Of a stretch of 23,612 nt of DNA, positions 15,259 through 23,208 are shown one piece after another. The notes under the pieces were generated by a model. The model was not told where the DNA came from, did not search any database, and was given only the letters and a program-made list of their open reading frames with translations. Position 1 is the first letter of the stretch, and each line of letters begins with the position of its first letter. Source of the stretch: JAGOEX01 sp964630905 (GTDB taxonomy: Bacteria > UBP6 > UBA1177); NCBI GenBank assembly GCA_964630905.1, contig CAZVWR010000053.1, positions 1 to 23,612 of the forward strand. Direction: 5' to 3'. The position numbers and the translations under genes are program-made.

Positions 15259-16015
15259 GTGTCAGATCGGGAAGACCGTTATAAAGCTTCGTTTCATCTG
15301 TGAAAACATATGATCCGTTCTGCCAGACAAGGGGGATTCTCAACGAAAGGTCATAGAATCTTTCACCCTTGTTCCAGCGGTAGGTCAGATACAACGGAAG
15401 GAAATCTATATACAGAGGATCATCATCATAAATTCCGTCTTCCCAGTCATCTTCAATATTTCTAATGTCAAAAATGATTTTTGAACCGATACCTATCATT
15501 AAACCGAAACAGCTCTCTTTTAATGGATTTCCAAAAAATTTACCAAAAGCCACTTCGCCAAGAAATGTGAGCCCGGGGACAAAACCGTCATCGTTGTTTT
15601 CGTCTTTCACCCTTGAACCGAATCTGAAACCGGGACCGAGCATCATGTTTCCGATCTTGATCTCAAAATTTCTGTGTGTGAACTGTGCAATAGTGAAACC
15701 GACCTGAAATGAAGTTCCGAAAGCAATGTTTATCGGAAGAAAAGACCATTTTTTTGTTTTTTCCTTTTCGGCAGGTTTATACTCCTCAAGATAAATAGGC
15801 TTGACATCACTTTTTTTTGTTTCACTTGTAAAAACTCTTTCCGGTTCTTCTGCGGGAGCAGGTTCCTCTTTTGCAGGTTCCAATTCATTTGTCAGCTCTT
15901 TTTGAGCATTTTCAGCATTTTCCTTTACAGCTTCATCTTCAATCACCGGCTCTTCCTGAGCATAAACAAAGCTGAAAACAAACAGCATCATAAACATAAT
16001 AGACAATTTTTTCAT
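15236..16015 (-). CDS. Predicted outer-membrane beta-barrel protein with acidic N-terminal linker
   Basis: A 259-residue protein of unknown function. Residues 1-20 are a Sec signal peptide with a VYA cleavage site. Residues about 21-85 are a low-complexity Glu/Pro/Ala/Lys linker. From about 95 onward the sequence alternates hydrophobic and polar residues in short strands (FGTSFQVGFTIAQF, FEIKIGNMMLGPGFRFG, LTFLGEVAFGKFF). It ends LTLNFSFVF, and a C-terminal Phe is the usual BAM-dependent barrel signal. I chose the ATG at 16015 because GGAGG lies seven bases upstream and it exposes a clean signal peptide; the frame stays open 16 codons further. It follows the FG-GAP lipoprotein on the same strand after 75 bases, and its end overlaps mpg. 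Confidence 0.75.
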   Translation of the reverse strand: MKKLSIMFMMLFVFSFVYAQEEPVIEDEAVKENAENAQKELTNELEPAKEEPAPAEEPERVFTSETKKSDVKPIYLEEYKPAEKEKTKKWSFLPINIAFGTSFQVGFTIAQFTHRNFEIKIGNMMLGPGFRFGSRVKDENNDDGFVPGLTFLGEVAFGKFFGNPLKESCFGLMIGIGSKIIFDIRNIEDDWEDGIYDDDPLYIDFLPLYLTYRWNKGERFYDLSLRIPLVWQNGSYVFTDETKLYNGLPDLTLNFSFVF

Positions 16016-16090
16016 ATCACCCTCCAAAAAAACATTTAAAAGCGTTGATTTTGTAACAGTCACCCCTTAAAATTATCATGTTTAAGCCGT

Positions 16091-17608
16091 TTAATCGGTA
16101 ACTGTATGTATATATTCAGGCATTCCGACAACAATTTCGTCTTCTTCAGTTGCTGAATCAATATTTCCGACATTTTTTACTGAAAATCCGAATCCGCCTG
16201 AAGTTGTTTCAGGTTGCCATGGACATTCAACCAGTTCTTCAACACTATCAGCACTGATCCCCGCACAAAGTATTCTTCCGCCGTCCTTAAAATATTTTCC
16301 ACCAGCAACAAGGATAAAGTTGCCATCTGTATCCATGATGGTATCAAAATCGCTGAAACTTCCCATGTCGCCCATGTTTAAAGTGGAAGGAACTTTGACT
16401 GTGAATTTTTCTGTCATTGCCGCAGGGTCATAGAAATAAATTGTTCCGTTTTTATCTTCATTCGGAGCGATCACACCGAGAAGTTTCTGATCCCCGATTT
16501 TAACAAGTTTTATAACTGAGCCAAACTGTGAACCCTTTTTCCCGAAAACTTTCTGTGTCGGACCGTTTTGCCAGTCCGTTCCACCGTGATAGATGTAAAC
16601 TCCACCGGTATTATCAGATTCCTCTGTTTCCTTAAGTCCCCATCCCGAAACTATAAGATCCTGAATTTCATCACCATTTATGTCCTCAAGTATCATACTG
16701 CTTCCAAAATACTGTGCTTTTTCTTCAACTTCCGGCAAAAGTGTCCACGACTCATTTTTTCCAAGTCCGTCTGCACTTCCCTTAAAAAATGCAGCCATTC
16801 CCTGACTTCCGCCACTATCCAGCTCAGGTCCTGCATTCTGCCCGCCGGCAAGAACATCATCAAAACCGTCCCCGTCAATGTCTCCGCACACCAGCGACTG
16901 GCTCATTGAATCGGCTTTCTGAATAAGTCCGTCTGAAACTCTTGAAATTGAAGTGTTTTCTTCATTCCAGCCATCTTCCGTTCCATAAAAAACAACAATT
17001 TCCCCTGCGGCATAGGCATCTCCGTAAGCCGCAAGATGAGCTGAAACGACAATATCATCAAATCCGTCTTTATTTATGTCGCAGGTTCCGGCTGAAGTAA
17101 AAGAAAAACCGGCATTGTAAAGGAGGTCGGGATGGGTTAGAACAAATTCAGCATCTTCAATATTTTCAGGTATATGCCCTCTTTCAAAAACATACATTCT
17201 GCCGGTTGCCTTTTCAAAATCATACGGCGGAATAGATTCATGAAGAGCACCGACTGCCCAATATTTTTCATTCAGATTGAATATTGAATAACCAAAAAAT
17301 CCACCCTGACCCAGAACTGTTTTTCCAGAAAAAAGTGTCTTTTCATCACTGCCTCCCATGTATGAGAATATCACTATTCCCCCGGTCTGAAGCTGCTTCG
17401 GTTCAACTGTGTCAGAGTCATTTTCTTCCGAATCCGTTAAAACCTCATCGGAGAAGTCGTCATCTGTTTCGTCGGTGTTCCCGTCGGTGGCGATATCGGT
17501 TGTTTCATCATTGATATCAGGATCGTCTTTTGATTTTGTGCTGTTGTTGCTGCAACTGAAAAATATAAATCCCGTCAACATCAGAATAGCTGCTGTAATT
17601 CTTGTCAT
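16091..17608 (-). CDS. FG-GAP (integrin-alpha-like) repeat lipoprotein
   Basis: A 505-residue predicted lipoprotein. The signal peptide ends FIFFS before the lipidated C19. Residues 20-70 are an Asp/Glu/Thr/Ser-rich stalk. The rest is a beta-propeller-like domain with FG-GAP calcium-binding loops: DINKDGFDDIVVS, DIDGDGFDDVLAGG and DINGDEIQDLIVSG, each followed by a YFYG- or YIYHGG-type strand. Such repeats build seven-bladed propellers with calcium-dependent binding of proteins or sugars; the ligand is unknown. A GGGGAG site precedes the ATG. Its promoter shares a -35 hexamer with that of ribE. The outer-membrane protein gene follows on the same strand and may be co-transcribed. Confidence 0.88.
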   Translation of the reverse strand: MTRITAAILMLTGFIFFSCSNNSTKSKDDPDINDETTDIATDGNTDETDDDFSDEVLTDSEENDSDTVEPKQLQTGGIVIFSYMGGSDEKTLFSGKTVLGQGGFFGYSIFNLNEKYWAVGALHESIPPYDFEKATGRMYVFERGHIPENIEDAEFVLTHPDLLYNAGFSFTSAGTCDINKDGFDDIVVSAHLAAYGDAYAAGEIVVFYGTEDGWNEENTSISRVSDGLIQKADSMSQSLVCGDIDGDGFDDVLAGGQNAGPELDSGGSQGMAAFFKGSADGLGKNESWTLLPEVEEKAQYFGSSMILEDINGDEIQDLIVSGWGLKETEESDNTGGVYIYHGGTDWQNGPTQKVFGKKGSQFGSVIKLVKIGDQKLLGVIAPNEDKNGTIYFYDPAAMTEKFTVKVPSTLNMGDMGSFSDFDTIMDTDGNFILVAGGKYFKDGGRILCAGISADSVEELVECPWQPETTSGGFGFSVKNVGNIDSATEEDEIVVGMPEYIHTVTD

Positions 17609-17642
17609 TGTATTCTCCCCTGAACAATTTTATCCGGCGAAT

Positions 17643-17671
17643 ATTATACATCTAATAAGTGATTGTTGCAA
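17643..17671 (-). promoter_or_regulatory. Promoter of the FG-GAP lipoprotein gene
   Basis: On the minus strand TTGCAA (17666-17671) lies exactly 17 bases from a perfect TATAAT (17643-17648). Start would be near 17636, about 28 bases before the ATG at 17608. TTGCAA is its own reverse complement and is also used by the ribE promoter. Confidence 0.6.
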
Positions 17672-17693
17672 AAAAAGAGATTTCATTTATTAT
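17666..17693 (+). promoter_or_regulatory. Promoter of ribE
   Basis: TTGCAA (17666-17671) is 16 bases from TATTAT (17688-17693). Start would be near 17700, giving a leader of about 20 bases, too short for an FMN riboswitch. Confidence 0.5.
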
Positions 17694-17719
17694 TGGCTGA
17701 ACTGTGTGCGGAGTTTTCA

Positions 17720-18349
17720 ATGTTTACAGGAATAATAGAAAAAATATCAGTCGTTAAGAAAATTATGCAAGCTGGCAATGAATATAAGCTGACAGTTGAA
17801 AATCCCTTTTCAAATGAGATAAAATCCGGTGATTCGATAGCAATTGACGGAGTGTGTCTGACAGTTGAAAAGTTTTCTGATAACACAATAGATTTTTTCA
17901 TTTCAAAAGTTACAGCTTTGAAAACAATTGCCGCAAAATATTCAACCGGCTCAACTGTAAACCTTGAACGGGCAATGAATATGAACGGACGGTTTGACGG
18001 ACACATTGTTCAGGGACACATTGACACGACCGGAGTGATTTCAAATATTAAGAAAATTGGTCTTGGGATAGAGATAACATTCAGATATAACAGGACTTTC
18101 TCAAAATTTATCATTCCCGGCGGATCGATTGCAGTGAATGGAATTTCGCTTACTGCGGCATCAGCAGACGAAACATCATTCACCGTTTCTCTCATTCCTG
18201 AAACATTGAAAAGAACATCATTTTCAAAACAGTTGAAAGCGGGAGAGGAAGTTAATCTGGAATTTGACATCATAGGTAAATATGTCGCCAATCTGATAGA
18301 CAACAGAAAAGGGGCGTCAAATCTCGGATTGCTGCTTGAAAAACTCTGA
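17720..18349 (+). CDS. ribE: Riboflavin synthase alpha subunit
   Basis: A 209-residue riboflavin synthase, which dismutates two 6,7-dimethyl-8-ribityllumazine molecules to riboflavin. The invariant MFTGIIE start fixes the initiation codon at 17720, with CGGAG upstream; the open frame extends further but lacks support. The two lumazine-binding repeats are visible as IAIDGVCLTV with GHIVQGHIDTTG and then IAVNGISLTA. Other riboflavin genes (ribD, ribBA, ribH) are not adjacent, and no RFN riboswitch fits in the short leader. So ribE stands alone here, divergent from the FG-GAP gene, with lapA 72 bases downstream behind its own likely promoter. Confidence 0.96.
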   Translation: MFTGIIEKISVVKKIMQAGNEYKLTVENPFSNEIKSGDSIAIDGVCLTVEKFSDNTIDFFISKVTALKTIAAKYSTGSTVNLERAMNMNGRFDGHIVQGHIDTTGVISNIKKIGLGIEITFRYNRTFSKFIIPGGSIAVNGISLTAASADETSFTVSLIPETLKRTSFSKQLKAGEEVNLEFDIIGKYVANLIDNRKGASNLGLLLEKL

Positions 18350-18363
18350 TTTTAAGGAAAAAT

Positions 18364-18391
18364 TTTAAATGACAACTGTTTTAAGTATAAT
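18364..18391 (+). promoter_or_regulatory. Candidate promoter of the lapA-lapB operon
   Basis: A perfect TATAAT (18386-18391) sits 16 bases after a weak TTTAAA (18364-18369). The start would be about 24 bases before lapA, whose AGGGAGA ribosome binding site is at 18410-18416. Confidence 0.45.
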
Positions 18392-18421
18392 AAACCCGCT
18401 TAATTCTTTAGGGAGAAAAAG

Positions 18422-18781
18422 ATGAAACTTGCCAGAAAACTCACTCTTATAATGCTTATTGCAGTAATTGCGGTCATGATATCGTATTTTGCAAAGGCAA
18501 ATGACCGGTATGTTACACTTGACCTTGTCTTTGTAACGATTGAAAATATCCAGATCTGGCTCCTTTCACTTTTCTGTTTTCTTGCCGGAATAATCTTTTC
18601 GGTAATACTCGTTGCAATAGACATTATTATGATCAACTACAGGGAAAGAAAATTACGCAAGGAAAACAAAAATTTAAGGGATGAGATCTCAAGGATCAGA
18701 AACAGCAAGCTTGCTGAGATTGATAACGGTCCAGGCTCAGGAACAAATAATTTCGACACCGATCCAAGCGACAGTTTATGA
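18422..18781 (+). CDS. lapA: LapA (DUF1049) family inner-membrane protein
   Basis: A 119-residue small membrane protein. Helix 1 spans about 7-24 and helix 2 about 45-67. Between them VTLDLVFVTIENIQIW matches the LapA/DUF1049 consensus. After helix 2 come a basic stretch (YRERKLRKENKNL) and a short coiled coil. In E. coli LapA works with LapB and FtsH to control LpxC turnover and so LPS amount. Its stop overlaps the next start (ATGA at 18778-18781), and the next gene is a LapB-like protein. That pairing supports the call beyond the modest sequence match. Confidence 0.78.
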   Translation: MKLARKLTLIMLIAVIAVMISYFAKANDRYVTLDLVFVTIENIQIWLLSLFCFLAGIIFSVILVAIDIIMINYRERKLRKENKNLRDEISRIRNSKLAEIDNGPGSGTNNFDTDPSDSL

Positions 18782-19881
18782 CAAACACCCAGCTGATATT
18801 ATTCTATCTATCTGTATTTGCTGTTTTTTCGGCATTTGTAGTGTTCATTGCTGAATACATAAGAAGGAGAATCCCGGTCTATTCGCTTAATGGAAATTTC
18901 TCAAAAGACGGAAAACTTCTTTTTGAAGCGCTCAAGGAATGCCATTTTAAGAACAGTCACGAATATCTTCAAAGTATAAAAAAACTCGCAGAAATTTATC
19001 CCGATGAACCGGTTTTTTTCCTTTTTGCAGGTGACATAGCAAGAAGAACTGATCCTCAGAAAGCTCTTGAAATACACCGTGATGTTCTTTTCAGACCCAC
19101 TACAAACGGAAAGTTCAGATCTCTTGTCTTAAAACACATTGCTGAAGATTATGTTGCATTGAAACAGAATGCGAAAGCCCTTTCGGTTCTGAAAGATTCA
19201 TTAAAAAGTGCAAATTTTCCCGCGGCTCATTTAACAATGTCCAAGATATTTGAAGCAGAAGGAAATTTTGATGATGCGTATGTTCAAATGGAAAAATACA
19301 CTTCAGGATCTGATATAAAGGAAAGATTGCATTTAAAAAAACTTGCTGCAAGAGCGGTATATCATTTCTTCAAGAATAATTCTGAATCTTCTTCAATAAA
19401 ATGGCTTGAAATAATTGCCAAATTGAGCAACGATCCGAATGAGATAAAAGCCGTCGAATATTCTGTTGCACTTATAAAGGGAAAACAGAAAAAAGCGGCA
19501 GTGTACTTAAAAGCTCTTTCTGAAGCCGGTGAAAATTACGAAATTCTCGGAAGATCGCTTCTTATTAAAAAAGAACAGGGTCACGAAATAAATTCCGCTG
19601 CCGAAGGCAAATTTACAAATGTGTTTCATATCCTTTACAACCCTCAGATAAAAAACATTGGTTCAGCTTCCATTATCGGTAACAGAACTGCATTTTACGG
19701 ATTGCTTCTTTCCCGTTTAACCAATGACCAGGAATGCAGCAATTTTCTTAAAGACACCATATCGGAAAAAACACTTTTTATTTGTTCCGAATGCAGTACT
19801 GACATAAAAACAATTTCCCCGGTATGCAGAAGATGTCAAAAAATTACAGGACGAAGATTCAGAATACTTTTGGAGGAGTGA
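18778..19881 (+). CDS. lapB: LapB/YciM-like TPR protein with C-terminal rubredoxin-type zinc site
   Basis: A 367-residue protein with one N-terminal membrane helix (about 4-26), a helical TPR-like middle, and a metal knuckle at the C-terminus (C336-x2-C339 and C350-x2-C353 in ICSECST and PVCRRCQ). This order is that of LapB (YciM), the LPS-synthesis regulator that brings LpxC to FtsH, whose rubredoxin domain packs on its TPRs. E. coli LapB is 389 residues, so the length fits. The TPRs are divergent: TLKSANFPAAHLTMSKIFEAEG is the clearest. It overlaps lapA by four bases, and a Cys-rich lipoprotein starts immediately after its stop. LPS itself is not proven for this organism, but the pair argues for it. 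Confidence 0.82.
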   Translation: MTNTQLILFYLSVFAVFSAFVVFIAEYIRRRIPVYSLNGNFSKDGKLLFEALKECHFKNSHEYLQSIKKLAEIYPDEPVFFLFAGDIARRTDPQKALEIHRDVLFRPTTNGKFRSLVLKHIAEDYVALKQNAKALSVLKDSLKSANFPAAHLTMSKIFEAEGNFDDAYVQMEKYTSGSDIKERLHLKKLAARAVYHFFKNNSESSSIKWLEIIAKLSNDPNEIKAVEYSVALIKGKQKKAAVYLKALSEAGENYEILGRSLLIKKEQGHEINSAAEGKFTNVFHILYNPQIKNIGSASIIGNRTAFYGLLLSRLTNDQECSNFLKDTISEKTLFICSECSTDIKTISPVCRRCQKITGRRFRILLEE

Positions 19882-20994
19882 ATGAAAAAATTTATATCAG
19901 TATTTATTGTATTTCTTTTGTTTGCTTTTGTTTCCTGTGAAGATGAAAAAAAAGAGGAACCTTATGTTCCGAGCATGGCAGCTTTCTTTACACAGTATCT
20001 TAACACGGTTTGTGATTCCGCTTCAAAATGTACATCGGGATTTGTTAATCAAACCAATGCCCTGTCATGTCCTGATGTGATAATGTATAATCCGTTCCCT
20101 TTTGAAGGTTTTCACAAAGGGGAAAATGTCATTTTTAAACACAAGTATGAAATGATGGTAAGTGCTGAGACAATGGGATGGGTTTTTGTAGATATGGATC
20201 AGGCAAAATTATGCTTTGACCTTATTGCAACAATGGAACCTTGTAATCCTCTCGATGTACAGATGCTTGACATAAGTGAATGTGCTTCGGTTTTCAGGGG
20301 TGTAAAATTTATAAAGCAGGAATGCTTCCAGGATGAAGAGTGTGACAATGGATGGTGCGATCTTAAAGGTGACCGCTGTCCCGGCAACTGCATAGAATAC
20401 AAACTTCCCGATCAGTCATGTAATTCAACCCTTGACAGATGTTCTCCGGGATATGTGTGCCGTTCATCCGGCTGTTCAAAGGCAGTTGAGGGAAAACCGG
20501 GAGATCCTTGTGCAAATGATGATGATTGCGGAAACTTTCTTTTCTGCAGGAAAACAGGATCAGATGCTTTAGGAAACTGCTTTAAAAGAAAAAGTGAAGG
20601 GGAACCCTGTCTGGAGGAAAAGGAATGTGTTGTCGGACTGAACTGCGTCAATAATCTCTGCACCAGGTCCAGAATAAGCGATCAGGTCGGAGCCCCTTGC
20701 GGAGTTCAGGCAGAAAAGGATGAAGACGGAAATCCCATTGTTCTGCAATGCAATTCCTTCGCTAAGCTTGAGTGCGGTGCCCAGAAAACATGTCAGAAAA
20801 TAGCAAGTGATTCAAACCTCCCGTGTACAACCAGATGTGACAAGGGATTGTACTGTGAACCTAATTCAAACACATGTCAATGGCAGAAAACAGCGGGGCT
20901 TCCGTGTACTTCTGATGAAAACTGCGTATCTTTCTACTGTTTCAACACGGTATGCGCAACACCTCAGTGCCTTACAATTCGAAATGCCGAATAG
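19882..20994 (+). CDS. Cys-rich (Dickkopf-like) lipoprotein
   Basis: A 370-residue predicted lipoprotein. The signal peptide ends LLFAFVS before the lipidated C19. The region to about 130 begins with MAAFFTQYLNTVCDSASKC, an opening also seen in some myxobacterial lipoproteins (from memory). From about 150 on there are five or six units of C-x(4-6)-D-C-x(5-7)-C type, for example CANDDDCGNFLFC, CLEEKECVVGLNC and CTSDENCVSFYC. These recall Dickkopf-like Cys-rich repeats and suggest many disulfides. The ATG directly abuts the lapB stop (TGAATG), and a thioredoxin-like lipoprotein overlaps its end by 11 bases. The function is unknown. Confidence 0.8.
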   Translation: MKKFISVFIVFLLFAFVSCEDEKKEEPYVPSMAAFFTQYLNTVCDSASKCTSGFVNQTNALSCPDVIMYNPFPFEGFHKGENVIFKHKYEMMVSAETMGWVFVDMDQAKLCFDLIATMEPCNPLDVQMLDISECASVFRGVKFIKQECFQDEECDNGWCDLKGDRCPGNCIEYKLPDQSCNSTLDRCSPGYVCRSSGCSKAVEGKPGDPCANDDDCGNFLFCRKTGSDALGNCFKRKSEGEPCLEEKECVVGLNCVNNLCTRSRISDQVGAPCGVQAEKDEDGNPIVLQCNSFAKLECGAQKTCQKIASDSNLPCTTRCDKGLYCEPNSNTCQWQKTAGLPCTSDENCVSFYCFNTVCATPQCLTIRNAE

Positions 20995-21523
20995 ATCACA
21001 ACTTTTTTTAATACTGATATTGTGTTCAGTATTAATTTCCTGTTCCGGAATGAAACATGAGACATCAGGAACAAAAATCACGACAGAAAACAACAATACA
21101 GAGAATGTCAGTGAAGCCAAAGAACAGGAAACCATAGCTGATAAAATAATAATGCGGGATATTTTTAACGGACAGACATATTCTCTAAAAAAAATATCTA
21201 TGAATTATCCTGTTTTCATCGAAGTATCGGCTTCCTGGTGTTCTGCATGCAAAGAGATGGAAAAAACCACAGAAAAACTATATGAATATTTTAAGGGGAA
21301 GGTTTTTTTTATACGCCTTTTTATGGCCGGGGACGGTTCCCAAAATGAAACAGATATTGTTCCATCGATGGAAATAGTTTCATCGCCTGAAGAAATGAAG
21401 ATCGAATCAAGTGAAGCACTTCCGAGAGTCCTGATATTAAGCAAAGACGGAACTGAAATTGTGGCCGATCTGACAGGAACATATCCGATGCTCTATTATT
21501 ATGGAATTCTTTCTGAGCTTTAA
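20984..21523 (+). CDS. Thioredoxin-fold lipoprotein with WCSAC redox motif
   Basis: A 179-residue predicted lipoprotein. The signal peptide ends SVLIS before the lipidated C20. A polar linker (21-50) leads into a thioredoxin fold with W85-C86-S87-A88-C89 and the cis-proline at P147 (ALPRVLIL). It should act in the periplasm as a thiol-disulfide enzyme, either a reductant (TlpA/ResA-like or DsbD-gamma-like) or an oxidant; direction cannot be told from the motif. The ATG at 20984 overlaps the preceding gene by 11 bases without a clear ribosome binding site, implying coupling. The open frame extends further upstream, but only this start gives a signal peptide. Being coupled to a protein with dozens of cysteines, it may help fold it (inference). 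Confidence 0.82.
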   Translation: MPNRSQLFLILILCSVLISCSGMKHETSGTKITTENNNTENVSEAKEQETIADKIIMRDIFNGQTYSLKKISMNYPVFIEVSASWCSACKEMEKTTEKLYEYFKGKVFFIRLFMAGDGSQNETDIVPSMEIVSSPEEMKIESSEALPRVLILSKDGTEIVADLTGTYPMLYYYGILSEL

Positions 21524-23085
21524 CCTTTTAAAGACTCTTCTATAGTGTTTATCTCATCCGCTGAAAGTTTAAAAAGCTGGTATATGAAACTGTCAAGCTG
21601 CCCCATTTTATTTTTTACTGCTTCCACAAGATCGGTGCTCTCACCTTTCAAGTTTATGGATCGGTTAATATCCCGTATCTCCTTTACAAGATCAGCTATT
21701 ATCTTCTGAATGTTCCGACTGCAAAGATAGAAAGGTATTTTATTAAAATTCTTTTTCAGAAATTTGTTGTGATGCGGGAATTTTATTCTGTAATAGTATT
21801 CCATCACCTTTGAATTATAATAACCCTCAGCGAAAAGAAGGTCTATTTCATCCGTTCTCGGAACGACTGCCGCAACATCATTGAGGAAATAAAGACCGGA
21901 ATCATCATATGAAAAAACCGGTTTTACAGAGAGATAACGGAGTATAAGCTTCTCTCTTTCAAAATTTTCAAATGGAGGTATCTGAAAGAAAACATCCTTG
22001 TCGGGAAGAACATACTGGTGAACCTTTGCAACTGAATAAGGTTCTATTTCCTTTGATCTTATGAAAGGTTTAAACCTGACGCTTTTTCTGAAATGTTCAA
22101 GAACCGGAACGCTGCTTCCTTCCTTGAACATTCCGATAAAGAATCTGAAACATTCACCTGAGCTGGTTGCCGCCCTTGATTCAATTTTTGAAATGATATT
22201 TATCTGTTCAGGTTTTATCCCGTCATCAAAAGTAAGAAGGTTGTTAAAATCAAGTCGTTCCTTTTCAAGTCTAATAACCCTGTTCTCGATATGATCCCTG
22301 ATAATTACATTTGAAGGGGTCGCAAGACTGGTTTCAGGTTTTTTTTCAAGTTTCATATGAAGAAAAGCGGAAAATCTGTTTATTTCACTTGCATTGAAAA
22401 AGGAATAGAGTGACTTTTTATTTTTCTTTGTCAGAGGGCTTGAAAGAAAATTTTTTTTAAGAGTAATATGGTAATCGCCTTTTGTTTTTAAAAGTTTTGA
22501 AACATTTTCGATAAGGCTGTCGCTAGGGAAATTGAAAGTGGCGGCATCATCGAAGATAACATCAAAAGAAAAAGGTTTAAGCTTTGTATTATCGTTACTT
22601 ATAAGATCAAAAAGGGTCGATTGAAGAGATATTGAAAATGGCACATCTCTTAAAACAGGATAGTGTTCAATGCTTTGAAAAGGGGATGTTTCAAAAAAAT
22701 TCTCTCCGTAACCTATGAAAAGAGAAACCTTTTTTTCAATCTCATAGGGGATAATTACAGTGTCTGTTAAAAGCAGAACAGAAGTTTTAGGCGGTATTTT
22801 AACATTGTCAAGTTCAAAAACTCTTTTAGAAGGAAGTGAGATTATTGAAGAAAGGGAAAGGGAAAGGACAAAATCCCTTTTCAGCCGGTCTTCAAACTCT
22901 TTGTTGATAAGAGAAAATTCATGTTTTGTAATGCCTGACAGCGATACTGCACCGGGTCTTTTATTGTTTATTGAAAGAGAGAACCGGTTTAACAGAAAAG
23001 AATGCGGTGTTGCCTTAAGAGAGTTGGTTTCAATGAACATTTTGATATCATTGAAGAGTTTGACGAGCTTTTTTCTTTTATCCAT
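21520..23085 (-). CDS. Degenerate TaqI/Eco57I-type adenine methyltransferase homologue, probably inactive
   Basis: A 521-residue protein that follows the Eco57I/TaqI methyltransferase plan without its catalytic motifs. Residues 120-131 (VSLFIGYGENFF) stand where the SAM motif (xPxxGxGxF) is expected. FDVIFDDAATF (174-184) replaces FDxVxxNPPY (motif IV), so the NPPY is gone. KLLKTKGDYHITLKKNFLSS then matches the typical LLKxGGRxxFILPxxFL strand. Residues about 339-456 resemble the TaqI-like target-recognition domain (KPFIRSKEI, LNDVAAVV, YYNSKVMEYYY, NFNKIPF). The C-terminal GQLDSFIYQLFKLSADEI is the usual family ending. The ATG at 23085 has AAAGGG upstream; the frame's earlier TTG at 23103 lies at the predicted transcript start. 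It may be a DNA-binding protein without activity. Its stop and that of the thioredoxin gene share TTAA (21520-21523). Confidence 0.6.
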   Translation of the reverse strand: MDKRKKLVKLFNDIKMFIETNSLKATPHSFLLNRFSLSINNKRPGAVSLSGITKHEFSLINKEFEDRLKRDFVLSLSLSSIISLPSKRVFELDNVKIPPKTSVLLLTDTVIIPYEIEKKVSLFIGYGENFFETSPFQSIEHYPVLRDVPFSISLQSTLFDLISNDNTKLKPFSFDVIFDDAATFNFPSDSLIENVSKLLKTKGDYHITLKKNFLSSPLTKKNKKSLYSFFNASEINRFSAFLHMKLEKKPETSLATPSNVIIRDHIENRVIRLEKERLDFNNLLTFDDGIKPEQINIISKIESRAATSSGECFRFFIGMFKEGSSVPVLEHFRKSVRFKPFIRSKEIEPYSVAKVHQYVLPDKDVFFQIPPFENFEREKLILRYLSVKPVFSYDDSGLYFLNDVAAVVPRTDEIDLLFAEGYYNSKVMEYYYRIKFPHHNKFLKKNFNKIPFYLCSRNIQKIIADLVKEIRDINRSINLKGESTDLVEAVKNKMGQLDSFIYQLFKLSADEINTIEESLKG

Positions 23086-23113
23086 ATTTTCGACCCTTTT
23101 CAAAGTTCGATAA

Positions 23114-23141
23114 ATTATAGGAAGACGGATTTAAAAATCAA
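23114..23141 (-). promoter_or_regulatory. Promoter of the degenerate methyltransferase gene
   Basis: On the minus strand TTGATT (23136-23141) lies 16 bases from a perfect TATAAT (23114-23119). Start would be near 23107, giving a leader of about 20 bases to the ATG at 23085 and ruling against the TTG at 23103. Confidence 0.55.
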
Positions 23142-23156
23142 GGTAAATCAGGAAAT

Positions 23157-23184
23157 AAAAAAAAGAGGGGCGAAAGCCCCTCCT
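23157..23184 (-). terminator. Intrinsic terminator of the Cys-rich surface protein gene
   Basis: GAGGGGC (23165-23171) and GCCCCTC (23176-23182) form a seven-pair GC-rich stem around a four-base loop. On the minus strand it is followed by a run of eight T (A-run at 23157-23164 on the plus strand). It lies about 25 bases past the stop at 23209. Confidence 0.85.
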
Positions 23185-23208
23185 TAAAAAGTCTCGTTAA
23201 TTCAATTG

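Noticed and set aside
17663..17719. N-terminal extension of riboflavin synthase
   Set aside because: The family begins with MFTGIIE, which fits the ATG at 17720 with its CGGAG site; the extension overlaps the promoter.
23086..23103. TTG start for the degenerate methyltransferase
   Set aside because: It would leave almost no leader after the predicted transcription start; the ATG at 23085 has AAAGGG at proper distance.
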